A stretch of 64,000 bases of DNA from an uncultured Schlesneria sp. (lineage in GTDB: Bacteria > Planctomycetota > Planctomycetia > Planctomycetales > Planctomycetaceae), in contig CAIMFH010000025.1 in NCBI GenBank assembly GCA_903840265.1, positions 150,758 to 214,757 of the forward strand. The letters are read 5' to 3'. Below are positions 27,915 to 35,961 of this stretch, one piece after another. Within the stretch, counting starts at the first letter, position 1; every line of letters begins with the position of its first letter. The notes under the pieces were generated by a model, which did not search any database, was not told where the DNA came from, and saw nothing but the letters and a program-made list of their open reading frames with translations. The translations under genes were made by a program, and so were the position numbers.

Positions 27915-28376
27915 GTGAACTATATGACTCCGACTTGGGATCTATTCGCATACGATCGAAACAATCGAGTCGTATTGGCCGTCGAAGTTAAACGCAAGCT
28001 CAATGCTTCACGGGAGTGGGCAACTCAGTTTCGCCGAAATATTCTCGCTCACGGAACCTTTCTGGATGCGCCTTATTTTTTGATGGCCTTCCCGGATAAG
28101 TTTTATCTTTGGGACAAAATCAACTCCATTCCCGGAAAAGTGGAGCCGACGTATTCAATCGATGCTCGCCCGATCCTTCAGCCGTATTTCCAGCGTTCTG
28201 GCACCGCAGCCGACCGCGTCAGTAGTGAGAGCCTGGAATTGATCGTTGCGTCATGGCTCAACGAAGTCATTCATACTTCGCCGGCAGAATTAGATTCGTC
28301 CCAGCAGTGGCTGATTGACTCCGGATTGATGAACGCCGTTGCCGGAGGAAATCTAAACCATGAGGTCGTGGCGTGA
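27915..28376 (+). CDS. PD-(D/E)XK nuclease-like protein paired with a PIN protein
   Basis: The predicted protein has 153 residues (GTG 27915; ATG 27924 three codons later is equally possible). It is hypothetical, but residues about 5-60 show an acid (WDLFAYD) followed by LAVEVKRK and a downstream glutamine (WATQFRRN), the spacing of a PD-(D/E)XK core. Then come HGTFLDAPYFLMAFPDKFYLWD and a helical C-terminus ending in SLELIVASWLNEVI. I recall similar proteins in cyanobacteria, often beside PIN genes. Its stop overlaps the start of the PIN gene by four bases (GTGA). No clear signal peptide or helix-turn-helix was seen. The exact N-terminus is uncertain. Confidence 0.75.
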   Translation: MNYMTPTWDLFAYDRNNRVVLAVEVKRKLNASREWATQFRRNILAHGTFLDAPYFLMAFPDKFYLWDKINSIPGKVEPTYSIDARPILQPYFQRSGTAADRVSSESLELIVASWLNEVIHTSPAELDSSQQWLIDSGLMNAVAGGNLNHEVVA

Positions 28377-28981
28377 ATGTGTATGTCGAGAGCAATTTCG
28401 TCCTCGAGCTGGCGTTTGAGCAGGAACAGCATCAATTCTGCCAGGAAGTGTTGGAATTGTGCGACGAGAAGAAGGTCAACCTGATCCTACCGGCATACTG
28501 TTTGGCAGAGCCCTTGGAAAAGATTGTGCGGCAGGCTAGAGATCGCAGCGATCTTCAGAAATCTTTGAACACAGTGCTTCTGCAGTTAAGTCGAACTTCT
28601 TCGTATGCTTCGCGGCTCAATAGTATTCAAGATATCGAAAGTCTCCTCGTGCAGAGCAATGAGGAAGAAAAACAGAGGTTTGCTCGGTTGCGTGACCGCT
28701 TAGTCAACGTCGCTGAAATCATCCCGCTAACGCTGGACACAATCAGAGAGGCTGCGATGTGCGAGGCAACTTATGATTTAACGCCACAGGACGCCATCGT
28801 GTTCGCATCGGTAATAACTCACCTCCGCCAAAACGGATCGTCGCCAAGTTGTTTCCTCAACAGGAACTCAAAAGACTTCGATAATCCCGATATCGTGACG
28901 GAACTGAGCAAAAGCGGGTGCAAAATGATTCCTCGCTTCGATAACGGAGTCGCCTATATTCAATCTTGCCTTCGGACGTGA
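28373..28981 (+). CDS. PIN-domain protein
   Basis: The 202-residue protein starts at GTG 28373, overlapping the upstream gene. It has the PIN layout: beta-1 acid in VYVESNFVLE (E in place of the usual D), a second acid in YCLAEPLEKI, the third in the diagnostic helix LTPQDAIVFASVI, and a fourth in NRNSKDFDNPDIV. These acids bind Mg/Mn in PIN ribonucleases, so it is probably an active RNase or nuclease. It is larger than typical VapC (about 130 residues) because of a helical insert at about residues 60-120. Tight coupling to a nuclease-like gene instead of a VapB antitoxin makes it unusual. Confidence 0.82.
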   Translation: MNVYVESNFVLELAFEQEQHQFCQEVLELCDEKKVNLILPAYCLAEPLEKIVRQARDRSDLQKSLNTVLLQLSRTSSYASRLNSIQDIESLLVQSNEEEKQRFARLRDRLVNVAEIIPLTLDTIREAAMCEATYDLTPQDAIVFASVITHLRQNGSSPSCFLNRNSKDFDNPDIVTELSKSGCKMIPRFDNGVAYIQSCLRT

Positions 28982-29094
28982 CTCGGCACCTCGTTCTTTC
29001 ACGTGTTCTGGCCAACGGAGCAGTCGTCGCGATTCGATGAATATTCGGCAGGTGTGAGCCGTCGGTACGACATCCACGCGACTTGGAGCATGAG

Positions 29095-30447
29095 ATGAGC
29101 CTACGATATTTTCTGTTCATCGTGCTCAGCACACTTCCATGCAATCATGCCGCAGCGCAAGACGCCGCGCCTGCCAAGGCGGTAGCGGTGTTTTCGTTCG
29201 CCGAAGTCGAGTATCAGCATCGCTATTCGTATCAAGACCTGCATGAATTCACGCCGCTGGACCAGCCGGACTTGAAGCGTTGGTCGGACATGCTGACGAT
29301 CAACTATTACCCCACCGTCACTGATGGTGATGGCCTGGCCAAAGTTGCCAACACGGTGCTGGCGAACTACAAGGCGAACGGCGGACGAGTGGTCCGGACT
29401 AACTCTGTTCCCATGACCAAGGAAACGCCCGCCGAGCATTTGATTGTGGTGCTGTTCCGGCGACCGGACTTTGCCGAGGCGACGTTCATACGGTTCCAGT
29501 TGAATGACGGCACAGGTGCCTCGACCACGTATTCGCGACGAGAGTACGGCGAGAAGAGTGGCGAGGCGATCGGGGAATGGCTGAAGGCCAAAGGGTTAGC
29601 CACCGAGAAGGTTCTGATGAAATGGGACGGGTTGGCAGCGCTTGAACTGAAGAAAGCTGACGAACCAGTCTTTGAAACTCGAACGCTAACCTCGTGGCTG
29701 CAGGATTTCGCGATGGGGCGGAATCCTGACATTATCAAGCATCACGCAGCAGAACGGGCGATTCGTTCGATTGGAAACGATGTCCTTCCGTTCCTCGTGA
29801 AGCGTTTGGAGGCTTCTGACGAACCGAATGAGGGGGCCCAAGACATCCAAACCGTCTCAGCATTTAGAGCCCTCGGTGCCGAAGCGTCGCCCGCCATCCC
29901 AGCACTTATCCAAGGCCTGGCTCCCAGCTACGATGCGGCTCGTAGTGATTTGTCCAAGCCTGAAGACATGGCGAAGGATCAAAAATCAATACACGCGGCG
30001 CTGGCGCTGCAAGCGATCGGCGAAGCCTCGATTGCACCACTCACGGCCGCCTTGCGAGACAAACGACATCAAATTCGCTTCGGAGCGGCGATGGCATTGG
30101 AGCATGTCGCCGGTGGCGACAAACACTTGGGTGTTGTCGAGCAGAAGGCGGTCCCAGCACTGATCAAAGCCCTGAAGGACGAAAACCGCAGCGTCCGCTG
30201 GCGAGCCGCACGCACTCTCGGCGAATTGCATGTCGCTCCCGAAAAGTCGGTCGCCGCCCTGGCTGAACAAGTCCGTAGCGATCAGCCCGAAAACGTGAAG
30301 ATCTACGCGATTTGGGCTCTACAAAAGTTTGGCAAGCGGGCGGAATCTGCGCTACCCGATCTCGAAAAAGCCACCGCAGATACAGATCCCGTCGTCCGCG
30401 ACGCCGCCAAAAAGACAATCACCGCGATCCGAAAAGAGATGGAGTAA
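29095..30447 (+). CDS. Secreted HEAT-repeat protein
   Basis: The 450-residue protein starts at ATG 29095, seven bases after GGAG, and has a signal peptide ending near AAAQDA (about residue 22). Residues about 25-190 form an unassigned domain (FSFAEVEYQHRYSYQDLHEF, PAEHLIVVLFRRPDFAEATF). Residues about 200-450 are HEAT/PBS-lyase-like repeats with recurring AVPALIKALKDENRSVR, AARTLGEL, IYAIWALQKFG and DPVVRDAAKKT. It is likely a protein-binding scaffold outside the cytoplasm. It converges with the GT87-like gene 8 bases away. Confidence 0.85.
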   Translation: MSLRYFLFIVLSTLPCNHAAAQDAAPAKAVAVFSFAEVEYQHRYSYQDLHEFTPLDQPDLKRWSDMLTINYYPTVTDGDGLAKVANTVLANYKANGGRVVRTNSVPMTKETPAEHLIVVLFRRPDFAEATFIRFQLNDGTGASTTYSRREYGEKSGEAIGEWLKAKGLATEKVLMKWDGLAALELKKADEPVFETRTLTSWLQDFAMGRNPDIIKHHAAERAIRSIGNDVLPFLVKRLEASDEPNEGAQDIQTVSAFRALGAEASPAIPALIQGLAPSYDAARSDLSKPEDMAKDQKSIHAALALQAIGEASIAPLTAALRDKRHQIRFGAAMALEHVAGGDKHLGVVEQKAVPALIKALKDENRSVRWRAARTLGELHVAPEKSVAALAEQVRSDQPENVKIYAIWALQKFGKRAESALPDLEKATADTDPVVRDAAKKTITAIRKEME

Positions 30448-30455
30448 GCCATCCC

Positions 30456-31649
30456 CTAACTGGTCTGAATTGTCATTTCGTTGTCGGCAGTTCGCATCTC
30501 TTTCGCCAATCGCCAAGCCAGATACACCGACACCACGACGCAGACAAACGGGCCCATCCAAATCTCTCGAGGTGGGGGGGTGATCAGCTTGGCGAGATCG
30601 AAGTTCAAGGTGGTCGCCAGCGCGGCCAGCGTGAAGCCGATCGTCAGCGCAATGTTGCGGCGCAGCAGTAGTGACTCGGCGAGCAGAATGCCGTAGATCG
30701 GAGCCACCATTGCGTACGTGCTGCCTTCCGTTCGCGAATTGAACAGCATCAGGTAGCAGTTGGAGAAAGCGAACAGGAAGAATAATCCGCGATCCTGTGG
30801 CAGTTTGCGAGCGGCCAGCCAACAGGCTGCCAGAGTGCCGACGGCGAAGACGACTCGTCCTGTCTGCTGGATCGGCGATGGCAGATCGAGGCCGAAGACT
30901 TTCAGCATTCCGTAAATGTGCGCCCAGTAACCTGTTTCGCCATCCTTGAAGGCGATGTGTGAGTTTTCGTAGAAGGCGACGCATTGAGTCAGCGCGTACT
31001 CGGGTCTGGCCACTAGAAATGGAGCGATCCCGACAAAAACGGTGGCCACAGCCAATCGCCACATCATCGGTCGGTAGATGACCGCGACCAACAGGATCAT
31101 AACGAACGATACCGGCTTAAAGGCAAAAGCCAGCGCCAACAGAACCGTCGCCCGCCACCAGTGTTCCGCTTTCAACTCGACCGTCGCCAGCAACATCAGC
31201 CCGGTGATGATCAGCGTCGCTTGACCGTTGCGAGCACACCCTGCCGAAATTGCAGCAGTCACCACGGTACTAATCAGGAACCAGCGATCGTCGTGACTGA
31301 CCATTCGTGTCAGTCGAAAGACGCCGACTGCCAACACGGCCAGAATCGTCCAGCTCCAGACGATTTCGCCGTAGGGCTTCGGAAGCATCGCCCACGGTAC
31401 GAAGACCAGCGCACACTGGGGAGCGTACACAAAGCCAGAGCCGCCCATATTGTAAAGCGGATTGCCAGCGATCCAGTTGACGACAGCCGCTCGATAATTT
31501 GGTACCACGGACCGTTCTCGGCCATTCAAATCATCGAAATACAGGATCAGGCCGATGACGATGGCCATTCCGATCCACGCCGCCCACGCCACTCGGCGAA
31601 CGGCCGGGGATTTGTATTCAACCGTCTGTCGGACAACTGTTTCGCCCAT
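30456..31649 (-). CDS. Glycosyltransferase 87 (DUF2029) family membrane protein
   Basis: The 397-residue protein starts at ATG 31649 behind AAGGAAGAG. It has about ten TM helices. Conserved features of the GT87/DUF2029 mannosyltransferase-like family are visible: GNPLYNMGGSGFVYAPQCALVFVP split in the first loop, CARNGQATLIITGLMLLA (GQ motif), and ALAFAFKPVSFVMILLVAV (KP motif). The family moves mannose from a polyprenyl-phosphate donor to a lipid-linked glycan. Which glycan is unknown. A 248-base gap separates it from the upstream PQQ gene. Confidence 0.82.
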   Translation of the reverse strand: MGETVVRQTVEYKSPAVRRVAWAAWIGMAIVIGLILYFDDLNGRERSVVPNYRAAVVNWIAGNPLYNMGGSGFVYAPQCALVFVPWAMLPKPYGEIVWSWTILAVLAVGVFRLTRMVSHDDRWFLISTVVTAAISAGCARNGQATLIITGLMLLATVELKAEHWWRATVLLALAFAFKPVSFVMILLVAVIYRPMMWRLAVATVFVGIAPFLVARPEYALTQCVAFYENSHIAFKDGETGYWAHIYGMLKVFGLDLPSPIQQTGRVVFAVGTLAACWLAARKLPQDRGLFFLFAFSNCYLMLFNSRTEGSTYAMVAPIYGILLAESLLLRRNIALTIGFTLAALATTLNFDLAKLITPPPREIWMGPFVCVVVSVYLAWRLAKEMRTADNEMTIQTS

Positions 31650-31897
31650 GAAACTCTTCCTTGATCGGGGCGACAAAACTCGGAAGGAGTAGTTCCAACG
31701 CGCGATCGCGAGAGGAGTTGGACTTTCCTGTCCAAAATCGAAGTTGTGCGGGGATACTAGATCCCATCAAAAATCCCGTCAACGTGATAGTTTTTAGCCT
31801 AATTCAAGTGGATCACGGCGATCATAAGCTTGGAGTTTGCCACACCCCGACAAATTGCCGCACCAGTGCTTTCGGAGTAAGCGCTTAGACCACTTGG

Positions 31898-33178
31898 CTA
31901 TTCTTTCAGTGCAACACAGAACAGATGGCTCTCACCGCGAATCAGAATCCGATTGCCTGCGGGAACCGGTGAACCGATAACCGACTCGCCCATGTCATTC
32001 TCTGACAGCACTTCGAATTTGTCGTTGGCGATGCTGGCGACAAACACTGTTCCGTCCTCACGTGGGGCGTACAACTTGTCCCCCGCGATCAGCGGCGAGG
32101 CGTAGTAGTTCGATCGATGCCGAGGGAACGTTCCCTCCCAAATCGTATTGCCGGTGGCGGGGTCAATGCACGCGACTTCACCACGATCTCGAACGAGAAT
32201 CACGCGGCCGTGATATGCGACCGGCGTCGGGACAAACGTTCCGACGTCGTCTCGCCGCCACGCATGATTGGTTGCGGTGACGTCACCGCTACCCGTCATT
32301 CGAATCCCATGCAGTCGCGGAACACCTCGATCGTTGCGACCGTAGGCGATCACCACCATATCTCCCACGATCACTGGGGTCGCAATCGCCGGCCACAGCT
32401 TGTTCGCCTCAGGATTGAAGTTGCCGCATGACCAGACGACTTGCCCATCGCTCGCGTTATGAATGGTCAGATGTTCCGCTCCCCAGACCAGGATCGACTC
32501 CTTTCCCTGATGCTGAATGACTAGCGGCGTCGAATAGCCGTGATCGCATTCCGTCGGCACTGAGTAGTTCCGAGCGACCTTCCAGGCGATCTCGCCCGTG
32601 GCCTTATCAAATGCCGCCAGCCACGATTCGCCTTGATGCATGCGTGTCATGACGACGAACCTTTCGGTCAACACAGGCGAAGTTCCATGATCCCAAAACA
32701 ACGTGTCTTTTCCAAATCGCTCGACGAGATCCGTCTTCCAACGCACCTTGCCATCAAGCTCGACAGCCGCAAATGTGCCGCTCTTGAAGAACACGAACAC
32801 GGCACTCCCGTCCGTGACCGGGGAGGCGTTACTTCCAGACCCGTTACGATGCTTGCCCGCGTTCTCTTTCCCAAACACTGATCGCCATTTCTCAACACCC
32901 TTGAGGTCATAGCACAGCAGTGCGTCATTCCCGTCAGCCGGGGCTGTAAGGTAGATCATCTCATCGAGGATGATCGGCGTAGAGCATCCTTTGCCGGGCA
33001 ACTGAGTTCGCCAGAGAAATTCGCTCTCGCTGAACTTCACCGGATAAGTCCCACGTTCGACGCTCCCGTTTCCGAGCGGTCCACGCCACGATCGCCAATC
33101 GGGTACATCGGCAGCAACCCCTAAGCTCGCTGAGCTGATCACCAACACGATCGCAGCAAGGTGGAATTTGTTGGGCAT
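31898..33178 (-). CDS. Secreted PQQ-like beta-propeller protein
   Basis: The 426-residue protein has a signal peptide ending near GVAADV (about 24). Repeated blades with the PQQ/WD-like pattern are visible: LLCYDLKGVEKW, VFFKSGTFAAVELDGKVRW, LAAFDKATGEIAWK, LTIHNASDGQVVWS, VACIDPATGNTIWEG. These fit the outer-membrane-assembly-BamB-like, planctomycete PQQ-binding-like repeat family (usually with WRGPLGNGS at the N-terminus, present here). No PQQ enzyme catalytic residues are evident, so it is probably a structural or binding propeller. It is transcribed after the oxidoreductase gene but separated from it by a terminator. Confidence 0.9.
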   Translation of the reverse strand: MPNKFHLAAIVLVISSASLGVAADVPDWRSWRGPLGNGSVERGTYPVKFSESEFLWRTQLPGKGCSTPIILDEMIYLTAPADGNDALLCYDLKGVEKWRSVFGKENAGKHRNGSGSNASPVTDGSAVFVFFKSGTFAAVELDGKVRWKTDLVERFGKDTLFWDHGTSPVLTERFVVMTRMHQGESWLAAFDKATGEIAWKVARNYSVPTECDHGYSTPLVIQHQGKESILVWGAEHLTIHNASDGQVVWSCGNFNPEANKLWPAIATPVIVGDMVVIAYGRNDRGVPRLHGIRMTGSGDVTATNHAWRRDDVGTFVPTPVAYHGRVILVRDRGEVACIDPATGNTIWEGTFPRHRSNYYASPLIAGDKLYAPREDGTVFVASIANDKFEVLSENDMGESVIGSPVPAGNRILIRGESHLFCVALKE

Positions 33179-33311
33179 TGTTATCAGATCCTTGGAAGAT
33201 TAAGAGCGTCCGCGCGATTGTGTCAGTATACAGTCGCTCACCGCGGAGCGAACCGCTGCGCCACAAGACTAGGACAGTGCCCAATCTTCTCCACTCGCCG
33301 TTCGTCGCTGA

Positions 33312-33355
33312 CAAAATAAAAATGTCCGGCGTCGTTGCGGGCAACGACGCCGGAC
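33312..33355 (-). terminator. Rho-independent terminator after the Gfo/Idh/MocA gene
   Basis: A perfect 14-15 bp stem (arms GTCCGGCGTCGTTG and CAACGACGCCGGAC, loop CGGG) occupies 33324-33355. On the minus strand it is followed by ATTTTTATTTTG (33312-33323). It lies 27 bases after the oxidoreductase stop. Confidence 0.93.
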
Positions 33356-33381
33356 ACGGTGCTGCTTACGTGAGCGATAGA

Positions 33382-34722
33382 TCAGACTCGAGGGATCTCA
33401 TATCCCTTACGTTGTTCGCGGGCGAACAGCTTCGCAGCGACTTCGTCGCCGACAATTTGCTCCGACTTGGGATCCCACTTGATCACCTTGTTCATCCGGG
33501 CGGCGATGGCCGACAGGTGGCAGGTGTTCATGACTTGCACGTGAGAATAAACGTCGGAAACCGGCAGGCCTCCCTCGGCGATACAGCGGAAGAAGTTGTT
33601 CTTGTGACCTTCGAACGGCTTGCCCTTGTAGAGCTTGACCAGATCTTCGTCGCCAAACTTCCCTTCGTCCCACTTTTCGTCGATCGGCGTCCCGGTGATC
33701 TTGCCACGGTTGACGAACAAGCGGCCCTTGCTGCCTTCGAACAGAATGCCGTTGTCGCCACGGCTGGTGACGATCATTTCGGTTCCGTTTTCGAACTTGC
33801 ACTTCACGGCATAATCGCTGGCTGTGTTGTAGCGATCGTCAACGGTCGGGAACCCATCCTTGAATTCGACCGGATGCTTGGCGTCGGTCCCGTCGATTTC
33901 GACCGGGCCCTTGCCTTCCTGGTCGGCACCGATCGCCCACGAGGCGATATCGATGTGGTGAGCGCCCCAGTCGGTGAACTTGCCGCCGGAGTATTCGTAC
34001 CACCAGCGGAACTGGTAGTGGCAACGCTCCTTGATGTATTCCACCTTCGGGGCCTGACCCAGCCACATATCCCAATCCAGGCCTTCGGGCGGGGTCGACT
34101 TCTGGAACGGCCCACCGACGTCGCCACCGTTGATGCCGACCGTGATCGTCTGGATGTCGCCGAGCAAGCCCTTTTGCACCATGTTGACGGCTCGCAGGAA
34201 TAGACCGCGATCGCTGCGCTGCTGCGTCCCGACAAACATCACCTTGTCTTTGTGCTTGCGACAGGCGTTGCGGATCAACTGGTTTTCTTCCAGTGTCAAC
34301 GTCAGTGGCTTCTGGCAGAAGACGTGTTTTCCCGCTTGCAACGCTTCAATCGCAATCTTGACGTGCCAATGGTCTGGCGTCACCACGCTGACGACATCGA
34401 TGTCGTTGCGTTCCAGGATCTGACGATAGTCACCATAAGCATCGGCCTTGCCCTTGCCGAGGTTGTTGTCGTGCTTGGCCTTTTCAGCGTGCTTCGCGTC
34501 GACATCGCATACCGCCAGGATGTCGCCGAACTGAGCGTGCTGATGGGCGTCGCCAGTCCCCATGCTTCCCACGCCGATGCAGCCGATGCGTGGTCGTGCG
34601 TTCGCTGACTGATTCGCGAAGGCGGGTTGGCTCCAAGCAAAATGGGGCAGCGTGCTGCCGGCCGCGGCCAGTAATGTCGACTGCTTCAAGAAATCACGAC
34701 GAGTGCTCTTTGCTTGCGTCAT
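33382..34722 (-). CDS. Gfo/Idh/MocA family oxidoreductase, Tat-exported
   Basis: The 446-residue protein starts at ATG 34722; the frame is open to 34800 but the Tat signal (STRRDFLKQSTLLAAAG) begins only after this Met. The Rossmann domain holds RIGCIGVGSMGTG, ILAVCDVD, DVVSVVTPDHWHVKIAIEAL, GKHVFCQKPLTLTLEE with the family EKP-type lysine (QKP here). The C-terminal domain starts at NGGDVGGP and carries WDMWLGQAP and FTDWGAHHIDIA with the catalytic His pair. It is the very common planctomycete periplasmic oxidoreductase type acting on sugars or inositols; the substrate is unknown. Confidence 0.93.
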   Translation of the reverse strand: MTQAKSTRRDFLKQSTLLAAAGSTLPHFAWSQPAFANQSANARPRIGCIGVGSMGTGDAHQHAQFGDILAVCDVDAKHAEKAKHDNNLGKGKADAYGDYRQILERNDIDVVSVVTPDHWHVKIAIEALQAGKHVFCQKPLTLTLEENQLIRNACRKHKDKVMFVGTQQRSDRGLFLRAVNMVQKGLLGDIQTITVGINGGDVGGPFQKSTPPEGLDWDMWLGQAPKVEYIKERCHYQFRWWYEYSGGKFTDWGAHHIDIASWAIGADQEGKGPVEIDGTDAKHPVEFKDGFPTVDDRYNTASDYAVKCKFENGTEMIVTSRGDNGILFEGSKGRLFVNRGKITGTPIDEKWDEGKFGDEDLVKLYKGKPFEGHKNNFFRCIAEGGLPVSDVYSHVQVMNTCHLSAIAARMNKVIKWDPKSEQIVGDEVAAKLFAREQRKGYEIPRV

Positions 34723-35135
34723 AGATGGGGGATCCCGATGAAGGTGGCAGAGTCTGCTGGCTCGCCAGCGAAGTGTGGCGATCCGAAGTAGGGAGAGCAC
34801 GATACATCAGCAGGTTTCGATTTGCCATGAAGAAGCAAGTGCGGCGCGGAGACGCGAACTGAAGAGCCGACAGGTTCAGGCTGAAGAGCAGCAGGCTCGT
34901 GCAATCGTGCCTCTTTACTCATTGGATCGTGGCATGACCTGTAAACGGAATGACCGACCGTTAGGCATCAAAAACCATAGCCTGTAAATGTGAACAGCCT
35001 CCGTCAGTTTCCTGACGGAGGCTGTTCTATTGAAACGGCTCGGCTCTTTACCGTCCGTGGGAGGGTTTGTCCCAGATTTCCGACTTGATGTCGGTGTACC
35101 GAAATCGAATTGTGCAGACAGGTCGAGTGACCGGA
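34723..35135. other. Intergenic region with one perfect hairpin
   Basis: These 413 bases hold the promoter side of the oxidoreductase gene and the 3' side of the small acidic protein gene, both on the minus strand. No convincing coding frame was seen. The only clear structure is the 16-bp hairpin at 34992-35026. Confidence 0.5.
34992..35026 (-). terminator. Perfect 16-bp hairpin, probable terminator of the small acidic gene
   Basis: Arms GAACAGCCTCCGTCAG and CTGACGGAGGCTGTTC with loop TTTC form a perfect stem. T-runs on both sides are weak. It lies 110 bases after the stop of the minus-strand gene at 35136, which is its most likely client. Confidence 0.6.
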
Positions 35136-35306
35136 TCAGGCCGCGAGGCCTTCCTCATCTTCATAGACGAGGTAGTAGATTTCGCTTGAGCAGCCTTCGA
35201 GCATCGACTTGATCGTCTCGCTGGAAACTGATTCGCTCAGCAATTCCAAAGCAGCAACCACACGGTCCACTTCTTCTGAATGGATTTCTTCGTACTCTTC
35301 GCTCAC
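35136..35306 (-). CDS. Small acidic hypothetical protein (56 aa)
   Basis: GTG 35306 follows GGAG by nine bases and gives a 56-residue, strongly acidic helical protein (SEEYEEIHSEEVDRVVAALE, then LLSESVSSETIKSMLEGCSS, ending YYLVYEDEEGLAA). The frame upstream of the GTG reads as non-coding. There is one Cys. I do not recognise a family. It is close to, and on the same strand as, the small basic protein gene upstream. Confidence 0.65.
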   Translation of the reverse strand: MSEEYEEIHSEEVDRVVAALELLSESVSSETIKSMLEGCSSEIYYLVYEDEEGLAA

Positions 35307-35464
35307 GTCGTCAGCTCCGCTTTCGGGGCGATGGGGTGGGTAGATTTGGTCTGCGCACCGAGTATATCGGCGGCTCCCTATCCCCTGGGTCACCAGAAGT
35401 GGCGACGGCGGAGCGAGTTCGGGGCAGGCTGGCGACACAACCGCCATGCCAGGCAAAGTTTTAC

Positions 35465-35647
35465 TTACTTGCCACGCTTCACTTTCCGATCGGCCTTCTT
35501 CTCGGCCTTCGCCGCTTTCTTCTCTGATTTCTTCGCACCCTCAGCGGCCTTCTTTTCCCCTTTTTTCCCCTTTCCCGCCGCGAAAATGTTGTCCCAGCCT
35601 GCTGAGAATTTGTCGTTTGTTCCCGTGTGAACCGTGTAGCCTGTCAT
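35465..35647 (-). CDS. Small basic Lys/Ala-rich protein (60 aa)
   Basis: The 60-residue protein has an ordered N-terminus (MTGYTVHTGTNDKFSAGWDN, then IFAAG) followed by a Lys/Ala/Glu-rich tail with repeated KKAAE/EKKA units, resembling histone H1-like tails. I recall short proteins with the same TGYTVHTGT start in other planctomycetes, where automatic annotations sometimes call them sigma-related. The function is unknown; nucleic-acid binding by the tail is an inference. The ATG at 35647 is the only plausible start. Confidence 0.75.
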   Translation of the reverse strand: MTGYTVHTGTNDKFSAGWDNIFAAGKGKKGEKKAAEGAKKSEKKAAKAEKKADRKVKRGK

Positions 35648-35961
35648 TGCCGTAGCCTCATCGTTGCTGGTTAGTCATTCGAGAACTCTCGTCCTCGTGG
35701 CGGCGCCGATCTCTAGCGTCGTTGGTCACAAAGTCGCTGACAACTTCATTACTTCGACATGTCGTTCGCGCCCCATTCGGGACGCCGCCCGCTACAAGTT
35801 ATCGCCGCCGTGGCCGCAACAATCAAATGGGATCTTCATAGAAATGACGATGGCGAAGCCCCCTGCGAGTGGCTTATGATCTGCCACACTTGTCATTTGC
35901 CGATTTCCCTCGCCTCTCATTCCGTTGTTGACTCACCTTAATTCTGTCTGCAGGGCCTCCC
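35648..35961. other. Divergent intergenic region with no gene seen
   Basis: These 314 bases lie between the minus-strand small basic protein gene and the plus-strand AroDE-like gene. No coding frame with a ribosome site and no strong hairpin was found. It presumably carries both promoters. Confidence 0.5.
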
